DNA from: UBA4416 sp963422675 | Lineage (GTDB): Bacteria; Bacteroidota; Bacteroidia; B-17B0; Aurantibacillaceae | Direction of reading: 5' to 3' | DNA length: 64,000 nucleotides | NCBI GenBank assembly: GCA_963422675.2 | Contig: CAXVYS010000024.1 | Location: 372,001-436,000, forward strand | Shown: positions 56,499 to 63,784 of the stretch, piece by piece | Layout: each line of letters starts with the position of its first letter | How positions within the stretch are numbered: position 1 is the first letter of the stretch | The notes under the pieces: generated by a model | What the model saw: only the letters and a program-made list of their open reading frames with translations | Told to the model about the DNA's origin: nothing | Database searches by the model: none | Made by a program: the position numbers and the translations under genes

Positions 56499-58508
56499 TT
56501 ATTGGGGTAAAACATTACCGTATCCTGACACTCTGATGCCTTCCATTTTACTGCCTTGTTTATACAGGGTGCTTTCTATAATGAGTTTAGCATTGGAAAA
56601 CAAGGTGCTGGTGTAAATTAATTCATACGTCGTGGTGGCCGTTGTCCTGGTATAGTATTCAATGCCGGTCTTCGTGAGTTGCACTTTAAATTCCATACCC
56701 GGTGTCACACGAGTGATGTCCCGTTTATTATAAAAGCCGTCTTTATCGGTTTCTATCACCGTGGCCAACCCATTTTTAATAAATATTTTATAATTGGTAG
56801 CCTGTGCGGTAGGCTCAGTTTCCAAAGAACGGAAGCCCACTAAAAAAACAGAGCTGGTGTCGGGTGTTTTAAAACTCATCCAGGAAGGTGTGTCTGTAAA
56901 CACAAAGGGTTCTGCGGTCATCACCCTTGAATTTTCCCAGGAATCGGCTCCTGCATTTTTTACGACATCGCCTTTGGTATTCACACTTGCTCCAGTTGTT
57001 GGAGTTACCCATTTAGGGCAATTTGAAATGGAGATAGTTTGTTGTACTTCGTGAGCCGCATTATCTCTGACGATTACAGTATAGGTTCCGGCATTAATGT
57101 TCTGAAAGACATTAGTACCTGTAAATTCACTTTCATTGAAAGAATAGTTATACGGAGCCACTCCTCCGAAAGCATTTACGGTAAGGCTTCCTTTGGTATT
57201 GCTAACACAATTTACATCCTGCTGTGAAGAGGAAATTCGGAGAGGACGAAAAAAGGTGGTGCGGCTATTTTTTAATTCTCTCCCGGCTTTATATAATGCT
57301 ACCTGCGCACATACTCCGAAAGGGTTTGCTAAAGCGCGTTTGAAAATGGGCATACCGTTATAATAAATCACCAAGCTATCCTCTTTTTTTTGGATAGTGA
57401 TGTCATCACCGATGGATAATCTCGTTCCTAGTTTTAATTGTAAGAGGTTCTTTTTATAGATCAGCAATTTTTTGTTAGACACCACCACACTGTATTCCAT
57501 CGTATTGTAATGAAAACCTGATCTTACTAAACTCTGGTCATGCAAACCAATGGCATAGGTGTTGGTTAAGGAAGTGATGCGATGGGTTAACAGGCCTGTT
57601 TCCTGTGCTGTCAGTATTTCTGCGGAGTAGGCTCCTGCGTTTTCCCAGTTGTCGGTTCCAGCAGATTTAACCAGGTTGCTGTCCGTTAGGATCACGCCTG
57701 TTGAATCTTTCCAACTTAATTTTTGATAAACAGTAATGCCTTGTTGCAGGGAAGGGCCGTCGTCATCAAACACAGAAGCGGTGTAGGTGCCTATTGCAAG
57801 ATCGCTTATGACTGGCTCTGTTAACTGGATTTCTTCCGAGGTATAAGGGCTTTTCCAAAAGATTTTATTGTTGTTACTTCCTCCTGAGATGTTTAAGTCC
57901 ACATTGCCCGGTGTATTGCTGATGGTATTATAATCGGTGATCACCGGTTCCATCGTGAGAGGTTTGATGAAAGATACTTTTCCGTCCCTGATCTCATAAC
58001 TGGCTGTGCCAATGGAAAGGTCTACTATGAAGGGATTGGTATTATACAATAGGGTAATCTTTTTTAGCTGAACATTATTGTTGTAAAAAATAAGCAGGTT
58101 GCCATGTCGTTCTATTTTTAAAACATCGCCTGTTCTGTAAGTTCCGAAATTGCCCTGGAAAACGCCGCTGAAATATATTTTCAGGGTATTGTCTGTGTTT
58201 AATTCCAAAGCGTATTCTATCGTTTTGATATCGACGTCCTTATCTACTCTTGAAAAACCAAAGGCAAATTTTTTCCCTGTTTGAATAACCGGAAACTCTA
58301 CATAACCATCTGCTCCTGGCTGTAGAACGTTCGCAGAACTTGCCCCGGCATTATAATCGGTTCCATCAGCGGTTTTGGTAATAGTGTTTGAACTGGCAAC
58401 AGCGCCACTGATATTTTTCCACTCAAGTTCCTGTGCGTTCATACTCATAAAGAGTATCATCGCTACCAATAAGGCCAGTTGCCTTAAGGTGTTTAAGGGT
58501 TGTTTCAT
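56499..58508 (-). CDS. secreted RHS-companion protein, 669 residues
   Basis: An exported protein with a signal peptide (M-K-Q-P-L-N-T-L-R and a hydrophobic run ending in M-N-A-Q). The body has repeated lectin-like or carbohydrate-binding-like modules, each with S-W-E-N-S/A or D-Y-N-A-G near its start (around residues 40, 300 and 530), and a SprB-type repeat (L-T-V-N-A-F-G-G-V-A-P-Y-N-Y-S, near residue 465). Such repeats occur in Bacteroidota surface adhesins. It ends 6 bp before the RHS gene and begins 16 bp after the small secreted gene. The ATG at 58508 is chosen; another at 58517 is in frame. Confidence 0.75.
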   Translation of the reverse strand: MKQPLNTLRQLALLVAMILFMSMNAQELEWKNISGAVASSNTITKTADGTDYNAGASSANVLQPGADGYVEFPVIQTGKKFAFGFSRVDKDVDIKTIEYALELNTDNTLKIYFSGVFQGNFGTYRTGDVLKIERHGNLLIFYNNNVQLKKITLLYNTNPFIVDLSIGTASYEIRDGKVSFIKPLTMEPVITDYNTISNTPGNVDLNISGGSNNNKIFWKSPYTSEEIQLTEPVISDLAIGTYTASVFDDDGPSLQQGITVYQKLSWKDSTGVILTDSNLVKSAGTDNWENAGAYSAEILTAQETGLLTHRITSLTNTYAIGLHDQSLVRSGFHYNTMEYSVVVSNKKLLIYKKNLLQLKLGTRLSIGDDITIQKKEDSLVIYYNGMPIFKRALANPFGVCAQVALYKAGRELKNSRTTFFRPLRISSSQQDVNCVSNTKGSLTVNAFGGVAPYNYSFNESEFTGTNVFQNINAGTYTVIVRDNAAHEVQQTISISNCPKWVTPTTGASVNTKGDVVKNAGADSWENSRVMTAEPFVFTDTPSWMSFKTPDTSSVFLVGFRSLETEPTAQATNYKIFIKNGLATVIETDKDGFYNKRDITRVTPGMEFKVQLTKTGIEYYTRTTATTTYELIYTSTLFSNAKLIIESTLYKQGSKMEGIRVSGYGNVLPQ

Positions 58509-58524
58509 AACTGTCATATAGAAT

Positions 58525-58965
58525 TTAATTACCGGATAGATTAACCGGGGCAGTGATTCTGCCAAATGTGTCTTCCAATTTAATTTCAGCAAAACAGTTT
58601 TGCAGTCCTAAACGTGTTCCAAGGTTCAGGTATAACACGTTGCCGCTTCTTGCATAACTTGTTCCGTCCGAATAAGTACCGGGCGTGGTATAGATAAAAT
58701 CCTTAGCCAGTAAATTATTGGCTCCGCTCGTGGAACCGAGTTTAACGTGGATCTTCGATAGGTTCGCGGTGTCCTGCAAAACAATGATCACTTTAGTAAT
58801 GACACTAGTAGTAGATGAAAAGGTAGTGTCTGTGGAAGTAAGAGAAACATCATTGGGGGCAACTTCCATCATCAGATCAATGCGTTTTGCCGGAAGAATA
58901 TCCTGGGCACTGGCATGAACATAAAAGAGAAGCAGCATGGCTGCTAAGAGGTGACTGGGTTTCAT
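58525..58965 (-). CDS. small secreted beta-sandwich protein
   Basis: A 146-residue exported protein with a clear signal peptide (residues 1-20, cleavage after A-S-A). The mature part is rich in Ser, Thr, Leu and Val and looks all-beta. No family is recognised. It is the first gene of the four-gene RHS operon (58965 down to 47339) with tight spacing to the next gene, so it may help export, display or assembly of the RHS protein. Confidence 0.65.
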   Translation of the reverse strand: MKPSHLLAAMLLLFYVHASAQDILPAKRIDLMMEVAPNDVSLTSTDTTFSSTTSVITKVIIVLQDTANLSKIHVKLGSTSGANNLLAKDFIYTTPGTYSDGTSYARSGNVLYLNLGTRLGLQNCFAEIKLEDTFGRITAPVNLSGN

Positions 58966-59398
58966 AAGATGGGTTTGATTGGAACGTTTAACTTTTAAAA
59001 TGAATTATTATTGTGCGTGTATTGAGAAAATATGTATGTGTCTTGAATTATTTTTTGACGGGCGCAATGTACGTTGATTAGTATGACATTGTCAACACGT
59101 AATTTTACGGGGTTTATTGTTAATGTTTTTAACTTAACACATTTGCAATTGAAGAATAACCTCTTTAATCTTGAACGTTCATCCCATATAAAATAAATTT
59201 CATTTTTATTGTTTTCATCTTTTTCGCTTGTATAGTATTGAGCATTACACCTTATAGCTGAGTTCGTAAAGATCTATTCCTGATCTTATGTATAGGGGTT
59301 TTATAATAAGACTGCTGTTTCACAAAAACGCTGCATCCCTATCGGTATTTATTTTCATTGGCCATATTTGCTATGTGTTTTTTCATCTGCTCTTTTAT
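58966..59398. other. upstream region of the RHS operon, no gene seen
   Basis: About 430 bp between the RHS operon start and the small membrane protein gene. The region must hold the RHS promoter, but I see no clear TAnnTTTG box on the minus strand, and no conserved frame or long repeat. Confidence 0.5.
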
Positions 59399-59803
59399 TT
59401 ATGAAACTACTTTTTTGGTAACAAATCCTCCGGCGTAGGACACTGGTACACACACTGCAATAGATACCGTTTTATACCACATAGGGAAAGGAATAAGGTA
59501 CAGATTAAATAGCATGAATACTGTGGCGATTCCTCCGACCAAGACGCACTTGGTTAAGTGATCGCTGCCAATAACAATGGACAATGCGCCTCCCAAAAAA
59601 GAAGCGAAGAGATTCAATAAAATGACGGCGCCATAAAATACTGGGGGTAAATTTTCAATGGTATTCATAAATAATTTTTCATTGAAAAGGATTTTGCCGG
59701 TTGGGATAAAATAGTTCAGGCATAATAGATACTCCAACAAAAACAGAAGACACATCGTTATGACTGAACTTAAAATAATAGATAAGGTGTTGAAATCTTT
59801 CAT
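59399..59803 (-). CDS. small polytopic membrane protein, 134 residues
   Basis: A protein with four predicted membrane helices (about residues 9-28, 54-72, 82-104 and 110-128). It has few charged residues and no recognised family. It is transcribed in the same direction as the RHS operon but over 400 bp upstream of it, so it is probably separate. It may be a transporter accessory or simply an island-borne hypothetical. Confidence 0.6.
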   Translation of the reverse strand: MKDFNTLSIILSSVITMCLLFLLEYLLCLNYFIPTGKILFNEKLFMNTIENLPPVFYGAVILLNLFASFLGGALSIVIGSDHLTKCVLVGGIATVFMLFNLYLIPFPMWYKTVSIAVCVPVSYAGGFVTKKVVS

Positions 59804-60088
59804 ACGTGTTTCTTTTTTATTCTTTTTTAGTATTGTATGTGTATGATTTTACAGGATTGTATCTATAATCTAACGTGCACCTGCAATAAATTTAATAACG
59901 TTTCTAAAGGACTTGGATAATTGACTATCAATTCCCACATGATTTTAAAAAAAATTCCCTGAGTGTCTGTAAACTCATCTTCACTAATTCTTAACCCGAA
60001 GCAAATATAAAACAAAATAATTTAAAGTTCCTAATAAGAAGGGCTATATTTTGCATCGGCAGTTTAAGGAGTACAATAAGTGAGGGGG

Positions 60089-60415
60089 ATGTTTAATATT
60101 TACAGTGTGAAAAACGAGAAACCAAAGGATCCGAAAAAAGACAAAACACCCGTTCTCAGTAAAAAGGAACGAGAGGAAGCTCAAAAAGAGAGTGATAAAG
60201 CAGAGCTGCTTTTAAAGATGGGACAACGCCTGCGCCGTCTGCGTATCAAAAAGGGGTTTACGAACTATGAACACTTTGCCTACGATAATGGCTTTAACAG
60301 GGCCCAATATGGCCGGTACGAGAGAGGGTATGATTTAAAAATAAGCACACTTAACCGGCTTGTCAAAGCATTTGGAATTACCCTAGAGGAGTTCTTCAGT
60401 AAAGAATTTGATTAG
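60089..60415 (+). CDS. XRE-family HTH regulator, paralog 2
   Basis: A 108-residue protein from the ATG at 60089, with a GTG nine bases earlier as alternative. The N-terminal 40 residues are basic and low-complexity; residues about 41-108 are an XRE helix-turn-helix. It is a close paralog of the regulator at 28552-28812 (shared R-L-R-I-K-x-G, F-A-Y-x-N, R-A-Q-x-G-R-Y-E-R-G, x-A-F-G-x). It has a terminator 39 bp after its stop. Two such paralogs, one on each side of the cargo, may regulate the island. Confidence 0.85.
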   Translation: MFNIYSVKNEKPKDPKKDKTPVLSKKEREEAQKESDKAELLLKMGQRLRRLRIKKGFTNYEHFAYDNGFNRAQYGRYERGYDLKISTLNRLVKAFGITLEEFFSKEFD

Positions 60416-60453
60416 GAGTTTATTTCTAACTATAGTATTTAATCCTAAAAATG

Positions 60454-60486
60454 AAGAGCCCCGGTTTTGCAAGCAGGGCTCTTTTG
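60454..60486 (+). terminator. terminator after XRE paralog 2
   Basis: Stem AAGAGCCC/GGGCTCTT with a 14-nt loop and a T-rich 3' side. Confidence 0.8.
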
Positions 60487-60563
60487 TTTTTTATGACCTA
60501 TAATAAATGTAATTAATTCTGACTGAACTAAATCGCTTCTCACTCTTTCAAAAAAAAGAAATA

Positions 60564-61937
60564 TTAATAGCTTTCCGGCATCGCCCTGGCCATTTCTATT
60601 TGATGAATCCAACGCTGTTTTGCTTCTTTATAAGCGCTGCTTGTAGCACCCGAGTCTCTTTTCGCAATGAGTACATCATTATAATCATCTCCTACTGCCC
60701 GCCACATTTCAGTTCTAAATATACATGCTGTCCTTGCAGACCCTTCGTTAGTCGGGCAACTTTTTGAAATTGTCCTCGCGAATCGGTAACAGGCTTCCGC
60801 ATCTCCCTGCTCGCAAAGCTGCTGATCTGTTTTACCCGGACTTTTCTTAAAGATGATTTCCTCAAAATGTAAAGGTTCCGGGGAACCGTAATCCACCTTT
60901 ATTGATAGAACTGAATCGGGGAATCCATTCCTACTCAAAATTATATTTTCTGTACTCCAACCGTTACCTGTCAAATTTGACAAGAAAAACCGCCCGAATG
61001 AATCAGTGCTATCAGTGTGGGTTTGTGAACCTTTTAATTTTACCGACACACCCTTAAGGGCTTTTTTTTGTTCATCTACTATAATACCCGAAATTAGTTT
61101 ACCTGTTGTTTTGCTTTTTACTAAAGTATCCGTTTGAACTGTATTTTTACTTTCCGGCGAATTGAAAAATAGTTCCAAAGCATCTTTTTTAATACCTGCA
61201 AAAATTGTTAAAACGGCGGTAAGAATTATAAATCCAACTACAAACGGATTATTTTCCGCCCGATTTTTAAGTCTTTGCAAGAGGATCTTTTTTTCCTCTT
61301 TTCCTTTTGTAAACTCTCCGGCATCATACCTTACAATGTATTTATCGAAAAGAGTTACAAGCTTATCTACTTGTTCATTAACTAGTTTTAAATAAGAGTC
61401 GAAATGTTTCAGGTCAAATTGTTCCTTCCATTTATCTTCTATGCAGTAATAGGCGTAATAGATCCTGGCAGTTTTTTTAAAGTGGGTAAAGTCGAAGGGG
61501 GATTCCGGAACATAATCCTCAAAGGTGTCCAGATGTTTTAATCCGATAAATTTATCATTTGAAAAATAAGCTGTGGTTTTTTGAAAAACGTTCTTTTCGT
61601 ATTTTGTATATGATTCTCTATTCCATTCATGAATTTTCTGTAACAGAAAATCAGGTTTAGGGTAAACATATTCACGTTGAGATTTTATATATTGGAACAG
61701 ACTATTAATCAAAATAGTGTTTCCGGCAAAAATGGTTTGTGTAATTTCTCCCTCAGCCAACTCTAAAATTGAATCAAAATCTTCAACTTGAGTTTGTACA
61801 TATTCTTTAGGAGAATACAAGAAAACAGAATCTTCAGATTCTGAAAGGCTTTCCGAAAAATCGAAAGCAAATTTCTTTTCAAGAAAATCATTTAGGGTGT
61901 TAAGTACCAGGTTTACATTCGTGAATTTTGGTGTCAT
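60564..61937 (-). CDS. membrane-anchored protein with carboxypeptidase-regulatory-like domain
   Basis: A 457-residue protein. The N-terminal 230 residues are helical, with no signal sequence. One membrane helix (F-V-V-G-F-I-I-L-T-A-V-L-T-I-F-A-G) lies at about residues 237-253. An outward-facing part follows with a CarboxypepD_reg-like fold (I-S-G-I-I-V-D-E-Q-K-K-A-L-K-G-V-S-V-K-L-K-G, then D-S-F-G-R-F-F-L-S-N-L, about residues 290-340) and a Cys-rich C-terminus with four cysteines. The N-terminal domain resembles the helical region of RteC-like proteins only loosely. A sensor or signal-relay role across the membrane is possible, but I do not recognise the family. Confidence 0.65.
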   Translation of the reverse strand: MTPKFTNVNLVLNTLNDFLEKKFAFDFSESLSESEDSVFLYSPKEYVQTQVEDFDSILELAEGEITQTIFAGNTILINSLFQYIKSQREYVYPKPDFLLQKIHEWNRESYTKYEKNVFQKTTAYFSNDKFIGLKHLDTFEDYVPESPFDFTHFKKTARIYYAYYCIEDKWKEQFDLKHFDSYLKLVNEQVDKLVTLFDKYIVRYDAGEFTKGKEEKKILLQRLKNRAENNPFVVGFIILTAVLTIFAGIKKDALELFFNSPESKNTVQTDTLVKSKTTGKLISGIIVDEQKKALKGVSVKLKGSQTHTDSTDSFGRFFLSNLTGNGWSTENIILSRNGFPDSVLSIKVDYGSPEPLHFEEIIFKKSPGKTDQQLCEQGDAEACYRFARTISKSCPTNEGSARTACIFRTEMWRAVGDDYNDVLIAKRDSGATSSAYKEAKQRWIHQIEMARAMPESY

Positions 61938-62070
61938 ACAAAATGAATTTTTCTCTTACCTTATTTCTTCGATCATTTTTGTGGTTTGATCAGTTCTAAA
62001 GATTATATCGAAAGTACTATATTATTTCATTCCGAAAAATTATTTACGAATATTGGTTTTGAAAAAAATT

Positions 62071-62085
62071 GTACCATTTTTGGTA
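62071..62085. promoter_or_regulatory. TACCA/TGGTA inverted repeat
   Basis: GTACCA-TTTT-TGGTA lies about 140 bp upstream of the membrane-anchored gene. A second GTACCA/TGGTAC pair is at 62170-62192. The two related sites suggest operators for one regulator. Confidence 0.35.
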
Positions 62086-62169
62086 AAAACTCGTTTTTCA
62101 AAAAAAAGCTCAATCCCTTTACAGATCGAATAGTTAGCGATTCTTTATTTTTTAAAAATATGTTAAATT

Positions 62170-62192
62170 GTACCAAATACCAAATGTGGTAC
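62170..62192. promoter_or_regulatory. GTACCA/TGGTAC inverted repeat
   Basis: A perfect 6-bp repeat with an 11-nt spacer that contains another ACCAAA. It is related to the site at 62071-62085. Confidence 0.35.
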
Positions 62193-62234
62193 TAAATTAT
62201 TCTCGTATTTAGCCGCAATTTTACTCTAGCAAAA

Positions 62235-62945
62235 TGTTCTAGGAACATTTGTAGGAAAGCCCCTAGAGAAATCTTTAATAAGCGCTTCTATAAGAGCAGT
62301 AGTAAACTAAAAGTCTTTAAATAGCTTTTTAATGCGCATTGTTCTATAAGAGTTGTCTTAAGGAAAGACCTAGATGCCTTTTATAAAAGTTCCTAGAGGT
62401 TGCTTTATAGACAAGCTTCTATAAGAGCAGTTGTAAATAAATAGTCTTTAAATAGCTTTTAATGCACACTGTTCTATAAGAGTTCTCCTAGAGAAAGGCC
62501 TATAAGTATTTGTATAAAAGTTCCTAGAGGTTGCTTTATAGACAGACTTCTATAAGAGTAGTTGTAAACAAAAGTCTTTAAATAGCTTTTAATGCACACT
62601 GTTCTATAAGAGTTTTCCTAAAGAAAGTCCTAGAAGCATTTGTACACAAAGCCCTATAAGAGTTGAAACTAAAATTCTTTAAAGAGAGTTTTTATTCGCG
62701 CCCTTAAGTGCCTTCCAGCGTAGCCAGATATGATCCTTTATTCAAGGAGCCATTCACTGATTTATTTATGACGATGCCCTATAAGAGCAGAAATTAAAAT
62801 GGCTTTAAATAGCATTTTTCGTCGCGCCCTTAAGTGCAAAAAACAAAAAGACTCTACGTGAGTGTAGTAACGAAAAAATCCTTTAAAGAGGAGAGAATGG
62901 CTTTCAATAGCATTTATTGTTCGTGCCCATAAAGAGTAGTTAACC
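62235..62945. repeat. gene-free array of nested 131-bp repeats
   Basis: CTTCTATAAGAG occurs at 62285, 62416 and 62547, exactly 131 bp apart. Each unit has an A part (about 56 bp: CTATAAGAG, TCTTTAAATAGC, TTTTAATGC) and a B part (about 75 bp: CTATAAGAG, CCTAGAG, TTTATAGAC). More divergent A-like units follow at 62661 and 62777, with a shared GCGCCCTTAAGTGC tail, and a further partial at 62889. No convincing frame is present. Located just upstream of the right-end genes of the island, it could be a control region, a replication or transfer site, or a structured RNA. Confidence 0.75.
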
Positions 62946-63026
62946 GCATAAGGGTATTCCCTTAGCATATGAGCTGTTGCCAAAATGTAGCAGGAAGAAT
63001 CCTATTGCCTAAACACAATCAAAAAA

Positions 63027-63263
63027 ATGAAAGATGAAAAAAACAATTCTTCCCTGGAAGAGAAATTCAGACAAGCTATAAAAGAAGTAGAAGGACAAAC
63101 AAATAAGCAAAGTGCTTCACAGGAGATTACTCCAAAAATGAAAACCGGTCTATACATCGCCGGGGCATTCATATTGGTTTGGTCATCTCAATACATCTTC
63201 TCTGCCATAGCAGGAGCAGTCCGATCATTCAAAGATCTAAGAAAAAGTATTCGCGAAAAGTAA
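63027..63263 (+). CDS. small single-TM protein, 78 residues
   Basis: A short protein with a charged N-terminal 38 residues, one membrane helix (about residues 39-58: T-G-L-Y-I-A-G-A-F-I-L-V-W) and a short basic C-terminus. No family is recognised. It lies 15 bp before the HTH gene on the same strand, near the right end of the island, and both may belong to the excision or mobilisation module. Confidence 0.6.
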   Translation: MKDEKNNSSLEEKFRQAIKEVEGQTNKQSASQEITPKMKTGLYIAGAFILVWSSQYIFSAIAGAVRSFKDLRKSIREK

Positions 63264-63278
63264 TTAAAAAATTAAATT

Positions 63279-63644
63279 ATGGAAGGTATTACATTAATGG
63301 AGGGTAAAGAATTTGAACATCTCAAATTGCAACTCCAAAACATACAACAACAAAATTTAGCCATTATAAAGCTAGTTCAACATCTGGCACCAGTCCAAAC
63401 ACAAAGTGATATTCCTGGTTTTATTTCTATTAAAGATGCTTGTGAAAAATACAAGACCAGTCATACATACATCAACAATAGAATAAAACTCTTTAAAGAG
63501 GTAAAAGGGCGGGCAATTGATAGACTCAGGGCTGGAAGCTTTAAGTTTATCAATGAAGCAGAATTGATAGAAGGATTCCGGATGAAGGCTCCTATTTCTA
63601 AAGTTATTAACAGCCTTAGAGCGAAAATGACAGTGAAAAAGTAA
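63279..63644 (+). CDS. excisionase-like helix-turn-helix protein
   Basis: A 121-residue DNA-binding protein. The N-terminal 40 residues are a likely coiled coil (M-E-G-K-E-F-E-H-L-K-L-Q-L-Q-N-I-Q). The following segment S-I-K-D-A-C-E-K-Y-K-T-S-H-T-Y-I-N-N-R-I near residue 52 is a winged-HTH of the MerR/Xis type, and a K-F-I-N-E-A-E-L segment follows. Proteins of this type in Bacteroidota islands assist tyrosine recombinases in excision. It is the last island gene, about 70 bp from the right att site. Confidence 0.75.
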   Translation: MEGITLMEGKEFEHLKLQLQNIQQQNLAIIKLVQHLAPVQTQSDIPGFISIKDACEKYKTSHTYINNRIKLFKEVKGRAIDRLRAGSFKFINEAELIEGFRMKAPISKVINSLRAKMTVKK

Positions 63645-63672
63645 TTCTCACCCCAGCCCTCACCCCCAAAAA

Positions 63673-63702
63673 CCGAAACCCCTGTATTTACAGGGGTTTC
63701 GG
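63673..63702 (-). terminator. terminator at the island right end serving tRNA-Cys
   Basis: A perfect 12-bp stem CCGAAACCCCTG/CAGGGGTTTCGG with loop TATTTA, 12 bp beyond the 3' end of the tRNA. It replaces the ancestral terminator now at 23179-23216. It may also stop the HTH gene. Confidence 0.7.
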
Positions 63703-63711
63703 AGGTGATTA

Positions 63712-63725
63712 AGAGGTCCCGAGCG
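63712..63725. repeat. right attachment site
   Basis: AGAGGTCCCGAGCG, identical to 23217-23230. Here it forms the 3' end of the intact tRNA-Cys (63714-63725) plus two bases beyond. Confidence 0.85.
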
Positions 63726-63784
63726 GATTCGAACCGCTGTAGCAGCTTTTGCAGAGCTGAGCCTAGCCACTCGGCCACAGGACC
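63714..63784 (-). tRNA. tRNA-Cys (anticodon GCA)
   Basis: The minus strand folds into a complete cloverleaf of 71 nt without encoded CCA. The acceptor stem pairs GGTCCTG with CGGGACC, with one T-G pair, and the discriminator base is T as expected for Cys. The anticodon stem CAGCT/AGCTG encloses the loop CTGCAAA, giving anticodon GCA. The T-loop GGTTCGAATCC is standard. The last 12 nt form the integration site of the island. Degenerate copies of its 5' part follow upstream of the gene. Confidence 0.95.

Larger units (their letters stand above)
23217..63725. mobile_element. 40.5-kb genomic island integrated at tRNA-Cys
   Basis: The island is bounded by a 14-bp direct repeat derived from the 3' end of tRNA-Cys. 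It has a tyrosine recombinase gene near the left end and an excisionase-like HTH gene near the right end. Cargo includes regulators, an IS21 element, T9SS surface proteins, a probable defence cassette and an RHS toxin operon. I found no relaxase, VirB4/TraG or other transfer gene, so it is an integrative island that would need help to move. Base composition varies along it, from very AT-rich (about 36.5-45.5 kb) to richer in GC (RHS gene), so it is a mosaic. Confidence 0.8.

Noticed and set aside
49634..56616. Several antisense frames inside the RHS gene and at its 5' end
   Set aside because: They are shadows of the long, higher-GC RHS coding sequence with no independent features.
61986..62195. 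69-residue plus-strand frame
   Set aside because: It lies in a low-complexity AT-rich region, covers the inverted repeats, and has no recognisable features.
62285..62680. CRISPR array
   Set aside because: The 131-bp units repeat over their full length, with no short repeat and unique spacers, and no cas gene is in the window.
62762..62983. 73-residue minus-strand frame
   Set aside because: It crosses the repeat array, and the repeats are not kept in a constant frame.
23217..63725. Integrative conjugative element
   Set aside because: I looked for relaxase, VirB4/TraG, TraJ/TraK/TraM/TraN-like and VirD4 proteins and saw none among the long frames. I call it a genomic island.
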